Source of the DNA: Aradus depressus | Taxonomy: Eukaryota; Arthropoda; Insecta; Hemiptera; Aradidae | Direction of reading: 5' to 3' | Assembly: GCA_963662175.1 (NCBI GenBank) | Contig: OY759224.1 | Span: forward strand, 8,482,550-8,546,549 | DNA: 64,000 bases | Part shown: in pieces, positions 21,959-32,299 of the stretch | Layout of the letters: each line of letters opens with the position of its first letter | Position numbering within the stretch: position 1 is the first letter of the stretch | The notes under the pieces: model-generated | The model's input: only the letters and a program-made list of their open reading frames with translations | Database searches by the model: none | What the model was told of the DNA's origin: nothing | Made by a program: the position numbers and the translations under genes

Positions 21959-21984
21959 AAATAAAAGGTTTTTGGTGAATGACC

Positions 21985-22610
21985 GCCTATGTAGTAATAT
22001 GGGTAAATATATACTACCCCTCCCTCTACTAAGTTCTCCAGCACGAATTAATCAAATATGTTTTCGCTCTCCCGTCAAAGCCAAACAACTGTTTGGACTA
22101 AATCTCAATATTTCACTGAAGTGGCTTCTGAATCCTCACACACAATTTTGTGTCGTTATATTCATTACATCGGCAGTTATAGGATATTTAAGTCGAGCCT
22201 CCTTCTCTGGCCCCTCGATTGATTTCGCAGAATATTAATATATGACGTCCTTATCGGGGCTTTAAATGTACAATTGAAATTTTGTGTGAATACATTCATT
22301 GCAACGGCTGACAAAATAACACATACAGACAGAAAGGAATTTCGTTTTTCATTTTTGGAATCAAAAGGTAGGAAAAATTGAAACTTTGTATAGCTGAACA
22401 TTTGTACTTGAACATTTTTATTACAGTTCAAGTTCATGCGCAGAAACTGCATCAGAATGCATCTGAAATCATTTTGAAAATTGACCGTTTTCTGTTTTAT
22501 ATCCTTCTCTTTTAGTTACCCAGCTATTCCAAGTATAGGGGAAGTTATGTAATCAATCAAAATTTCGATGCCAAGTTTTCAACAGAATTTTATGTTTTGC
22601 AGCCTCCAAC
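21985..22610. repeat. Dispersed repeat family A, antisense then sense pieces
   Basis: The antisense piece is 21985-22330 (ctaagttctccagcacg, gtcaaagccaaacaactg, acatcggcagttatagg). The sense start is at 22525-22600 (aggggaagttatgtaatcaa, cgatgccaagttttcaac). Opposed pieces with a shared layout recur at 43567-43802 and 63155-63400. Confidence 0.6.
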
Positions 22611-22651
22611 GCCATGTAACTTTTTCTGTACCCCCTCTCCCCCATACAGTC

Positions 22652-22743
22652 GAGGGATTCCCCGTTAAACATAAAGGAAGAGGGTTGCCAACTTGGGAGA
22701 ACAAAATAAAAATGGCGTACAATACAATCGAGGAATTCCCCGT
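22652..22743 (+). repeat. Host tandem duplication forming the target of the large element
   Basis: A 78-bp unit starts at 22652 (cgagggattccccgttaaac) and restarts at 22730 (cgaggaattccccgt), where the large element interrupts it. The second unit resumes at 29541 (ccccgtaaaacataaacg, gggttgccaacttgggag). The junction proves that 22744-29540 is an insertion. Confidence 0.8.
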
Positions 22744-23875
22744 AGTAGGGGAGGAAAGTTACTTCTGGCGCAATGGCTAAAGAGCATGATGGCGGCCGTC
22801 CCCCACTCCTCTCCCACCACCACCACCCTCCCCAACTCTGAATCACTCACCATTGTACATCCCCAGCTCAACCCTCCTACACCCCCAAATTTTTTCATCT
22901 CAATTTTTGTCCTTTGAGATTCACTACCAATCTACTTCCCCATCTCGATAAGTTTCCGCTCTTCCTCTAAACCTCAATAAGTTTCCGCTCTCCCTCTAAA
23001 CCCTGCTTTACATTTTTATCTCACCCCTCGCCTGTGCCCCTATTTTTTTAAATTAGTCCACTAGTAACAATTTTTATATTTTTTAAGACTGATTTCGTGA
23101 CCTTGAACAGGCACTTGCGTGATCTAGCATGTCGAACCCTGCATTCGTGTAGCCTACCTTATCATGTCCTATCATCATCATCATTGTATTCAGTATTATT
23201 TTAAACTGGAGTATTATGATGGAAAAATCGCCTACCTACACTTTTGAGCATGCCGTCCTTCGGTGCCTTGAATGGTATTGCATTTAAAAATATAATTCAA
23301 AGCTCTTCATATTGAGTATGTTGTCCGATTGGAGTAATATATGCGAAAAAATATTTATCTCCAATTCCGAGCACGCTGTCCTTTGGTGTTATATGTGAAT
23401 TCTTGTTTTTTATTATTTTATTTTTTTATATCCACTATGGTTTGGAAATGACCTTCGTATCTATAGGAATTAAGTCGTTGTTTACATGTTCAAACATGTC
23501 GAGACCTGTTGTTGCAGGCATACTTCACCAATTTTTATTTCATGATTTAATCTTACATCCCCACGTCAATTAACACATCCAATGTGCTTCCCCATCTCAA
23601 TACCCCCGCTCTCCCTCCGAATCACTACTCTCTATCTTCAGTATAGCGGCGTAGCCAATCCATCTCAATTTTCTCCCTTATACTTCCCAATTATCCCACC
23701 TCATTCTCCATTTAAACCTTTTACTTAGTCATACATCCAACCAATTTTCTTTAGATTTCATCACAGTCCACTACTCTTAGCCATCATGCTTCGCCCCTGT
23801 TCAACACCTAGAACTTCCCTAGATCGTCTGACATTTTCATCATAACCCGCCCGGTCTACCCATACATAAACTTAC
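22744..23875 (+). repeat. Left terminal inverted repeat of the large element
   Basis: Pairs with 28407-29540. C/T-rich on this strand. Open frames in it (for example 22568-22917) overlap on both strands and are low-complexity, so they are not called as genes. Confidence 0.88.
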
Positions 23876-23876
23876 G

Positions 23877-24018
23877 TAGTTATAACGATATCGCTATATT
23901 TATAACGATATTACAATAGTTATAACGATATCGCTATATTTATAACGATATTACCGTAGTTATAACAATATCGTCATATTTATAACGATATTACTATAGT
24001 TATAACGATATCGCTATC
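23877..24018 (+). repeat. 40-bp tandem repeat, 3.5 copies
   Basis: Unit tagttataacgatatcgcta plus tatttataacgatattacaa. The two 20-bp halves are themselves related, so it is a 20-bp repeat doubled. It starts one base inside the left TIR's inner end. Confidence 0.9.
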
Positions 24019-24785
24019 AATATATTGTAGTATAATAGGGATTTGAATTGTTTTGACTGAGATGAATTTGGTTCAAGGAAACAGGATTTTGGGGGTGCGC
24101 GAAGACACTGCACAAAAACGAAACTTAGCCAGCAGATATAGAACCGCTCTCACAAACGAGATGATATAAGCATATAGTCAAATGAAAACTGAAATATATA
24201 TATACTTTTGGATACAAAGCATGAATAAAGAGGGGGCATGTCCCTTTCCTGCAAATCAAAAATACAGGCATATTTCTATGCTTAAAACGATTGTACTCTC
24301 CTATTTTTCCCTCAAATCAGTGTTTTCAACATTTAGAACTGCGGGAGATCACACTGGTCTGCGGGCGTCTATAACCTCTCCAAACCTCCACTCATACGAC
24401 CTGCGTGCGTTTATAGCCTCTCCAAGCCTTCAACCTCACACATCCTGCTATACATTTTGTCATTCGATTTGATTATTTCTAATAATTTTTTCGTTTGTGA
24501 TATGATGTATACCTATTCCCAATGATGTTAATGCCCATTATTGATATATCCTTCAAAATATAGTCCGAGTCAGAAGCACTGGAATTGAACAAAAAACGCT
24601 TTTATACTGCTGCAACTGTCGCTGTCCCATTCTCCTTGAAAAAAATCTACCTTTTTAATAGATCAACCTATATGATGACAACGTGTGAGTGTTTTCATGT
24701 CGAACAGATTTTCTTATTCCATCTATACCCCCGATGGTTTCGGTAATGAGTATGATACCCGAACCCCTCTTTGAACTATCCAAAT
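24019..24785. other. Interior of the large element, no identified gene
   Basis: A 96-codon plus-strand frame (24182-24472) has no recognisable domain. On the minus strand a TATAAAAG motif near 24607-24600 could be a core promoter, but no gene follows it. Nothing else is supported. Confidence 0.4.
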
Positions 24786-25031
24786 CTAACATCTATACGT
24801 TGATGACAGAACTTTATACCCGACCAAACGTAAAAACGTCATATTTTCCTTAGACAGAGGTATTAAGCCTTTTACGTGTTTAGGAAGGTTGAACTTTTTT
24901 GTTGGTTTTTTATCACCATATACTACTCTTCGGTGTTCTGTTGAATGAATTCGTTCACTTCCGTCTTCACCCGAATCATGCTGTGAAGAGTCCGTTTGCT
25001 GTTGTGATGAACTGGAATGTTCACCCACATC
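24786..25031 (-). pseudogene. Displaced C-terminal part of the Psq-HTH gene
   Basis: An 80-codon minus-strand frame. Its first half repeats the serine/acidic linker of the gene at 25438-25878, from a 132-bp direct duplicate (24900-25031 versus 25448-25580). It then continues into a unique C-terminus containing KFNLPKHVKGLIPL and ending in TYRC. It is most simply the original 3' end of that gene, separated from its N-terminus by a 0.4-kb insertion. The function of this C-terminus is not recognised. Confidence 0.6.
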
Positions 25032-25447
25032 ATTCCAGACTTCTTCTTAGGATGGCTATATAAGAGTTCCTATGTCTATGGACACACCTTATATGATTCT
25101 TGTACGTTGGGGCTGTGTTATAAAATAGTTCTTTAACTGACCTCGTTTGTGATGAAAGGGTCTAGAGTCTTGCCTTCATCAGTATGAAATCTTAGGAAAA
25201 ATACTTGAATATGAAATTACCCCCGGCTTTTGCAGTTATGAAGATGGGTTGACAGGTACCAATGTGAGTGGGTCTACACAGCAGGGGTCCTAGGTTAGAG
25301 ATCTATTGGTGCTCAGATGTGTGGGAATGGGTTCTGAATATGTCCGGAGTAGTGTTGTGCAGGGGGGTGTCTGTATGATTTAAGTTAATTTAAAATACGG
25401 TGTAAATGAAGGTCTGGCGTACACCGGGGTCCTAGGATCAGAGGATC
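25032..25447 (+). repeat. 0.4-kb segment duplicated from 27163-27571
   Basis: Matches 27163-27571 almost base for base (cttcttaggatggctat ... ggggtcctaggatcagagg), in the same orientation. One visible difference is gggaatggg versus gggagtggg, so the duplication is recent. It separates the two halves of the Psq-HTH gene. Confidence 0.9.
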
Positions 25448-25878
25448 GTTGGTTTTTTATCACCATATACTACTCTTCGGTGTTCTGTTGAATGAATTCG
25501 TTCACTTCCGTCTTCACCCGAATCATGCTGTGAAGAGTCCGTTTGCTGTTGTGATGAACTGGAATGTTCACCCACATCGTCCTCTGAAGAGTCTGTGTGT
25601 AGTTGTGTGTAATTCTCTCCGTTGGAGACAAGTGGGGATGTATCCTCAGTTTCATCTTGTTCCAATGGGTAATCACCATTAGTTCTAATTCGTTTAATAT
25701 GTCTTTTACCACATGTATCCAATTGAAAAATGGTTGCTCGTCTATTAAAAATTGAAGAAATCGTGGATTGAGGAATCTTGAAATGTTTCGATATTTCTCC
25801 AACCTTTTCTCCTTCATCAAAAAGTTTAATTATTTTTATTTTATTTTCTATAGTGAGAGCGTTTCGTTTGACCCCCAT
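25438..25878 (-). CDS. Psq/CENP-B-type helix-turn-helix protein, disrupted
   Basis: Residues 1-55 form a Psq-like helix-turn-helix (MGVKRNALTIENKIKIIKLF, then GEKVGEISKHFKIPQSTIS). This is the N-terminal DNA-binding fold of CENP-B and pogo-type transposases and of Pipsqueak proteins. Residues 60-130 are an acidic serine/glutamine linker, and the frame ends after DKKPTIL. No DDE catalytic domain is present here. The normal 3' end appears to be at 24786-24900, cut off by the duplicated segment at 25032-25447. It could be a regulator native to the element or a gene captured from a pogo-like transposon. Neighbours give no operon-like information. Confidence 0.65.
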   Translation of the reverse strand: MGVKRNALTIENKIKIIKLFDEGEKVGEISKHFKIPQSTISSIFNRRATIFQLDTCGKRHIKRIRTNGDYPLEQDETEDTSPLVSNGENYTQLHTDSSEDDVGEHSSSSQQQTDSSQHDSGEDGSERIHSTEHRRVVYGDKKPTIL

Positions 25879-27162
25879 GGTATCTAACCTGCTGTGGATT
25901 ACTAGATCAATGAAGTCTGCCTAATAATCACCAAACAGACCGTATTTATTGTAACAGGGTTGACAACTTCGGTTCAATAAATACTGAATGATCAGATTGT
26001 ATTTATCTCAACGTTGTTAACACGTTCACAATGAAAACAGATAACTAGTGACCAAACAGAACGTATTTATATTTTTTTCATCCTGCATGCAACGAAAGGA
26101 GCCGATCAAATCCGAGAAGAGCCGATCATTAATGGGTTTCCAGCAATAAATCTAGCCCCCACAACAATAAGAAACTGCCTATGATATGGAACCTGCATAC
26201 GACTTTTATTTCTCAATACTGACCAGCTTGTACTCATAAAGTTTTCTTATAATCACGATAGTTATTACGCAGTCACATTCATCACAAAAAAAAAAGTTTC
26301 TGAATATGCTACAAAATTGTCATAATTTACGTAAATTTTCGAAAATGTAAATAAATATTAATCGCATGGAATATAAAATAATATGACTAAATAAAAAAGA
26401 AATATATGAAAGGATGTAAGATATGTATAGGACTTTAAGAAAAAACAGTTGAGTGGAGTAGCGTTGTATGTGAGGGAAAAAAAAAAAAAACTGTGACAAA
26501 TAATGAAAAAATAAATATACTAAAATATTAAATAATCCCAGGTTTTGCGGCTATGAAGATGAATCGGTAAAATAGCTGTTGTATGGGGTCATCGTAAGTG
26601 TTTTGGCTCTCAATACCATATATGCGGGGAAGGAGGGCTGAATTGTGGGGTCCATGAGATGTGGGTGAGGATGGAACAATAATACTAATATATGGGTTCT
26701 CAAATACCGGTGGGAACTGTGATGTAAGTATATGAGACGAAGGGCTTGGGACTTGAAAAACAAATACAGAAATGGTGTTCGGGTTGGGGTTACTTTAGAG
26801 TTTAAGATATACCATAGAGGGAAACCGAGGGAAGAATTTAGCTGAGGAAGTATATTGAAGAGTGGTGGGGTTTTTAAAATGTCTCCGAGCGACTTCTAAG
26901 TTTAGATTTGGGGAAGTTGCAGTTGAGTGATGTGTATAGGGATAGGTGAACAATTCCGAATTTTTGTGAAGTGTTGTGTCGTGACGATATATTGGATCTC
27001 TCGGAAGGAGTCTATTGTAGGAAGTATGCATAGTCTCTGATTTGTAGAAAAGTACATCGCAGCTAATCTCTGATAATGAAATGTTACAAGGCCTACCATT
27101 CAAAAAATATTAGTATCTCTACTATAAATAATTATCCGGCTCAGTGGGTAAAGTTTTCAATG
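25879..27162. other. Interior of the large element, no identified gene
   Basis: AT-rich at 26000-26540, then purine-rich on the plus strand. Minus-strand frames at 26551-26763 and 26795-27103 are His/Pro/Ser/Thr-rich consequences of that bias and are not called. Confidence 0.4.
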
Positions 27163-27571
27163 ACTTCTTCTTAGGATGGCTATATAAGAGTTCCTATGTC
27201 TATGGACACACCTTATATGATTCTTGTACGTTGGGGCTGTGTTATAAAATAGTTCTTTAACTGACCTCGTTTGTGATGAAAGGGTCTAGAGTCTTGCCTT
27301 CATCAGTATGAAATCTTAGGAAAAATACTTGAATATGAAATTACCCCCGGCTTTTGCAGTTATGAAGATGGGTTGACAGGTACCAATGTGAGTGGGTCTA
27401 CACAGCAGGGGTCCTAGGTTAGAGATCTATTGGTGCTCAGATGTGTGGGAGTGGGTTCTGAATATGTCCGGAGTAGTGTTGTGCAGGGGGGTGTCTGTAT
27501 GATTTAAGTTAATTTAAAATACGGTGTAAATGAAGGTCTGGCGTACACCGGGGTCCTAGGATCAGAGGATC
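27163..27571 (+). repeat. Source copy of the 0.4-kb internal duplication
   Basis: Partner of 25032-25447. Its surroundings are continuous with the purine-rich inner region, so this is taken as the original position. Confidence 0.7.
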
Positions 27572-28406
27572 GGAAGTATGAATATCGAATAGGTTGTAGT
27601 GATATGAGTGAAGAGGAGTTGGGTGAATGGTTTTGGGACATGTAAAAGAAAAGGCTAATAGTAAAACTGATACTGGCTGGACGATGATGAAGAAAATCCC
27701 TTGGGTGATGCAAGTGTGTAGGTATGTCTGAGTGAAAGGTTTAGAGGGATAGTGAGGTGGGGTAGAAGTGGTTTGAATGAGAAAGAAATGTTGACGGGGC
27801 AGTAGTCTCCACTTGTAGGGTTCTGACTTGATATTATGTTGGGGGAGTAGAAGTGGAGAGCAGAATATTGGGATGGATTGGTCGTTGTCAGAATTGTGCG
27901 GGGATTTGAGAAGGTTACGAGAGCAATTACAGTAGAGGATGGTTGGTGGAAGGAGAAAGAAATTGTTTTGGCCGCTAGGTACACAAAAAGCAGCATGTAA
28001 CATAACGTAAGTTAAATATACTGCATGTTAGCCTAAGAATGTATCCATGAGACCCCTGGAAAGATACATCTAGATCTAAAGATTACTCCGCGTGTATGGG
28101 CGGGTATGTATGAGTAAAAGGTTTTAGAAGTAGAGAGCAGAAAATTGGTTGGGACAAGTTGAGAAAAAAATTAGACAATTGATGTGGGGAAGTAGAAGTG
28201 AGTCATAAAAATTAGGAGAAAGACCTGAGGATTAGGTGTGGGTTGCAAAGTCTCTGCCGGATTGGAAGAAGTACAATTGGTCTGAGGAAGTAGAACTATA
28301 ATTAAAGATTATGTTTTAGAATAATTGATGTGGGTATGTGCATTGAAGATGATTTGAGGTGGGTAAGTATGACTGATTCAGAGGGAGAGGCTAATGGACG
28401 TAGAAT
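27572..28406. other. Purine-rich inner flank of the right TIR
   Basis: Repeated short words (gaggtgggg, gaagtag, gagaatgaggtggg) in the same style as the TIR but without a left-hand partner. The left arm may have been shortened by deletion. The 164-codon minus-strand frame at 27509-28003 has biased composition and no motif. Confidence 0.4.
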
Positions 28407-29540
28407 GTAAGTTTATGTATGGGTAGACCGGGCGGGTTATGATGAAAATGTCAGACGATCTAGGGAGGTTCTAGGTGTTGAACAGGGGCGAAGCATGATG
28501 GCTAAGAGTAGTGGACTGTGATGAAATCTAAAGAAAATTGGTTGGATGTATGACTAAGTAAAAGGTTTAAATGGAGAATGAGGTGGGATAATTGGGAAGT
28601 ATAAGGGAGAAAATTGAGATGGATTGGCTACGCCGCTATACTGAAGATAGAGAGTAGTGATTCGGAGGGAGAGCGGGGGTATTGAGATGGGGAAGCACAT
28701 TGGATGTGTTAATTGACGTGGGGATGTAAGATTAAATCATGAAATAAAAATTGGTGAAGTATGCCTGCAACAACAGGTCTCGACATGTTTGAACATGTAA
28801 ACAACGACTTAATTCCTATAGATACGAAGGTCATTTCCAAACCATAGTGGATATAAAAAAATAAAATAATAAAAAACAAGAATTCACAAATAACACCAAA
28901 GGACAGCGTGCTCGGAATTGGAGATAAATATTTTTTCGCATATATTACTCCAATCGGACAACATACTCAATATGAAGAGCTTTGAATTATATTTTTAAAT
29001 GCAATACCATTCAAGGTACCGAAGGACGGCATGCTCAAAAGTGTAGGTAGGCGATTTTTCCATCATAATACTCCAGTTTAAAATAATACTGAATACAATG
29101 ATGATGATGATAGGACATGATAAGGTAGGCTACACGAATGCAGGGTTCGACATGCTAGATCACGCAAGTGCCTGTTCAAGGTCACGAAATCAGTCTTAAA
29201 AAATATAAAAATTGTTACTAGTGGGCTAATTAAAAAAAAAATAGGGGCACAGGCGAGGGGTGAGATAAAGATGTAAAGCAGGGTTTAGAGGGAGAGGGGA
29301 AACTTATTGAGGTTTAGAGGAAGAGCGGAAACTTATCGAGATGGGGAAGTAGATTGGTAGTGAATCTCAAAGGACAAAAATTGAGATGAAAAAATTTGGG
29401 GGTGTAGGAGGGTTGAGCTGGGGATGTACAATGGTGAGTGATTCAGAGTTGGGGAGGGTGGTGGTGGTGGGAGAGGAGTGGGGGACGGCCGCCATCTTGC
29501 TCTTTAGCCATTGCGCCAGAAGTAACTTTCCTCCCCTACT
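28407..29540 (-). repeat. Right terminal inverted repeat of the large element
   Basis: Inverted copy of 22744-23875, with small differences such as ggcatgctc versus the complement of gagcatgcc surroundings. It ends CTCCCCTACT against the ccccgt duplication. Confidence 0.88.
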
Positions 29541-29546
29541 CCCCGT

Positions 29547-29927
29547 AAAACATAAACGAAAAGGGTTGCCAACTTGGGAGGTTTTAATTCCCTAGTTTCC
29601 CCCCTCCCGCCCTTGTAACGCATTGTAACGTTTTACAAGACCCCTCCTCCCCCCAAATTGCGTTACGTAATACTTGAACGCCCCGTAAGACAAGAACTCT
29701 AATAACTGCCGTTGTAATGAATGTATATTTAGTTTTAATAAGTATATTCACCGGCCTATAAGGACGACACCTATCAATTTTCAACGGAATCTGCCGATGG
29801 AGAGGGAGGATCAGCGGGAGCCTCAACTCAAAAAAGCTGATATCTGCCGATAAAAAGAATGTATCAAAATGACATTTTATATTTAAATTCAAACCCCCAT
29901 TAGGATAGCACCTATTAATTTTTTTTT
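29547..29927 (+). repeat. Host target remnant, then family A
   Basis: The remainder of the 78-bp target unit runs to 29580. A motif gcgttacgtaatacttgaacgccc (here 29662-29685, again near 36862-36885) marks another dispersed word. From 29697 it is family A (taactgccgttgtaatgaatg, gacgacacctatcaattttc). A cctattaatttt duplication at 29911-29922 starts the SINE target. Confidence 0.6.
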
Positions 29928-30272
29928 GAGGGCGCCGGTAGCTCAGTGGTATGCGTGCTTGACTTCTGAGCTCAAGGTTGTGGGTTCGTAGCCCGATCGA
30001 GGCCCTTAGTTTATTTTATCTGGGAGGTAAAATAAACTTAAGCACGCCGTCCTTCGGATGGGACGTTAAGCGATGGTCCCGAGCCTGTACGATGTCAGGT
30101 ACTCGTTAAAAACCCCTACCCTAGATGAATAAAAATTTAGGGTAGGCAAAATTTAGGACTCCCACAGTAGAGTCGGGCTCATGTCCACCAGAGTGACGAA
30201 AGAGCGCTCTGGTAGTAGGCGATATGACCTCGTAGTTAAAGCCCGAGCATGAGTCATAAAACCTAACCTAAC
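29928..30272 (+). mobile_element. SINE copy, full length with target duplication
   Basis: The best-preserved copy. The head is gagggcgccggtagctcag with A box TAGCTCAGTGGT and B box GGGTTCGTAGCCC. The body ends catgagtcataaaacc plus CCTAA repeats. cctattaatttt is duplicated at 29911-29922 and 30273-30284, proving retroposition by target-primed reverse transcription. Confidence 0.93.
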
Positions 30273-30284
30273 CCTATTAATTTT

Positions 30285-30692
30285 CCGCGAAATCGGTCGA
30301 TTCAGAGAAGGGCGTTGCGACTCAAATACCCTAATAACTGCCGATTTAATGAATGTATGGAAGCCACTATGTAAGTTTTAGTCCCAATCCTCTCAGATGC
30401 AGGGTTGATCTCCATTGGTTAAGGCCGCCATTGCGATCCTATCGTGTATCCAGCCTCAGAAAGGTTCCCCTCCTACCTTTCCTTTTTATCGCACCCCCCT
30501 CCCCTCCCCTGCCCCCCCCCCCCCCCCAAATCCAACCCTTCTCTTCTTTATCAGCTCCTTCGTTTCCCTTAAAACCCCTCTCACCTTTTTTTTTCTACAT
30601 TGTTGTGGTTTCCTAGTTTCTAGCTTGAGACTTGTATTGATTTATATGTCGCATAATTTTTTTTTCATACCCTGCCGTAAACATCGGATAGA
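30285..30692. other. Family A fragment and pyrimidine-rich stretch
   Basis: Family A words run to about 30360, then C/T-rich DNA with a C run at 30508-30527. The frames here are proline-rich artefacts of composition. Confidence 0.5.
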
Positions 30693-30804
30693 TAACCAAA
30701 TATCAAATCCTGATTATGATGATACTGGAGAAGAAGAAGTATCTGACGAAGAAGTGCAAGTATATGATGAACGAATGGCGTATTTGGACGAAAGAGAAAT
30801 TTAG
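30693..30804 (+). CDS. Acidic C-terminal peptide, possible last exon or transposon end
   Basis: After T-rich sequence and an AG (CGGATAG) the frame reads an acidic peptide containing NPDYDDTGEEEVSDEEVQVY and ending DEREI then stop. The composition differs sharply from its AT-rich surroundings. It could be a terminal exon of a host gene on the plus strand, a processed fragment, or the end of an accessory protein of a DNA transposon. No splice partner was found, so the function is unknown. Confidence 0.3.
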
Positions 30805-30994
30805 TGTTTTAATAACTTTATTTTGAAAAAAGTTATTTTCTAATTTAGGTACTCGCATTATTAATTTTGTCTTCCTTTTGTTCAATCGAGTTTTAGTATT
30901 GTATCTATAAAAATAGAAGAATGTACTGTGATGTAAAAACAACAGAACCTTCTTTTTAATGAATATAGAAAAGAGGTAATTTTTTTTATTATAA

Positions 30995-31322
30995 TATAAT
31001 ATATAGGTTAGGTTAGGTTAGGTTTTATGACTCATGCCCAGGCTTTAACTACGAGGTCATATCGCCTACTACCAGAGCGCTCTTTCGTCACTCTGGTGGA
31101 CATGAGCCCGACTCTACTGTGGGAGTCCTAAATTTTGCCTACCCTAAATTTTTATTCATCTAGGGTAGGGGTCTTTAACGAGTACCTGACATCGTACAGG
31201 CTCGGGACCATCGCTTAACGTCCCATCCGAAGGACGGCGTGCTTAAGTTTATTTTACCTCCCAGATAAAATAAACTAAGGGCCTCGGTCGGGCTACGAAC
31301 CCACGACCTTGAGCTCAGAAGT
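30995..31322 (-). mobile_element. SINE copy, 5'-truncated, telomere-like tail
   Basis: Begins ggttaggttaggtt (four TTAGG-like repeats including flank) and runs antisense to gagctcagaag, where the tRNA-like head is cut off. Confidence 0.88.
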
Positions 31323-32299
31323 TATAATATATATATTATATAAATATATCAAGGTGTGTAAAAAAACAAAACAAGAAAAGATATAAAACAGCTGTGAAAC
31401 AAATGGAGTCGAGTCGTGAGCTAGCTCTTAAACAAGGCACTGTATAATTGAGTTTTTTTAAAAATATAGTGAAGTTGAACAATTAGATGAAAGTTGACTG
31501 GGGTGAAGTTGAGATGTGGAAAATAATCGAAGTCTAAATTATGTGGTAGAAACTTGAAAAGAAGGTACATTTAATCATATATATTTTTCAATATGCCCAA
31601 ACAAAAAGAAAAAAAAAATAGTTTTTAAGTATTTAGTTTAATGATTTTGTTTTTGGGTTTTTTCTTTTGTTCTGTTTTGTTCAATGTTCAGATTTTTAAT
31701 TATAATGTGTAAATAAAGAAAATAACCCAATTATTTGTCCTCTTAAAATCCTATTCTATTCATCTTCCCTGTTGGCCCAGTAATCTCATTTGAAAACCTT
31801 TGGATTAGAATTAATATTATTTAAAATTATTAAAAAATTGGAATCTCTTTATTAATCCAAGTGTTAAGTTTGTTAAATGGAATTTGTTTGTTGTATACAT
31901 GTACTTTCTTAAAAATTGCACGTCTTAAATTATTGATAACATTTTTTTAGGACCTTTTTGGAAAAACTACTGTAGAAATCAAAATTTAAATAAAGAAAAG
32001 AGATCAAATTTCTACAGGAAATGTGGTAGCAAACAAGTTTTTATCACAGTACATAATAAAGAATCTATGAAACATGAAGAAAAAAATATAATAATAATAA
32101 TAAATTAATAAAAATCGACGGAGCATAATACAATGATGGTTATGGACCTACCAATCTATAATTATTTAAGTTATTCACTTATCCCATTTTTTTATTCTCT
32201 ATTTTTATTTTTTCTCCTTATTTCCTAAATTATATCATAATGATATTATACACATTTATATACTTTTATCATACATTTATTTATTTTATTAGAATTATT
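31323..32299. other. AT-rich DNA, no gene
   Basis: Only short A/T-biased frames and no repeat family recognised. Confidence 0.45.

Larger units (their letters stand above)
22744..29540. mobile_element. 6.8-kb element with 1.13-kb TIRs, Polinton/Maverick-like
   Basis: It begins AGTAGGGGAGGAAAG and ends with the exact complement, CTTTCCTCCCCTACT. The 6-bp target duplication ccccgt is at 22738-22743 and 29541-29546. The arms (22744-23875 and 28407-29540) are near-identical inverted copies of about 1.13 kb. Terminal 5'-AG, 6-bp duplications and long TIRs are the published structural hallmarks of Polintons/Mavericks. The 4.5-kb interior shows no protein-primed DNA polymerase, integrase, cysteine protease or packaging ATPase that I can recognise. 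It holds a Psq-type helix-turn-helix gene, a 40-bp tandem array and a 0.4-kb internal duplication. Other families with 6-bp duplications (for example IS3EU) remain possible. Confidence 0.75.

Noticed and set aside
22553..22917. Overlapping frames in the left TIR and mirrored ones at 29386-29595
   Set aside because: They exist on both strands, are biased in composition, and the mirrored copies diverge without preserving the frame.
23877..24018. CRISPR-like array
   Set aside because: The 40-bp units are contiguous tandem repeats with no unique spacers, and the sequence is eukaryotic.
27509..28003. 164-codon minus-strand frame rich in His, Pro, Ser and Leu
   Set aside because: Composition reflects the purine-rich strand bias. 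No start context, motif or partner was found.
30353..30640. Proline-rich frames
   Set aside because: They derive from a C/T-rich tract with a C homopolymer.
31003..31030. Telomere sequence (TTAGG repeats)
   Set aside because: Only four or fewer repeats, always at the tail of a SINE, so not a chromosome end or a separate interstitial telomere array.
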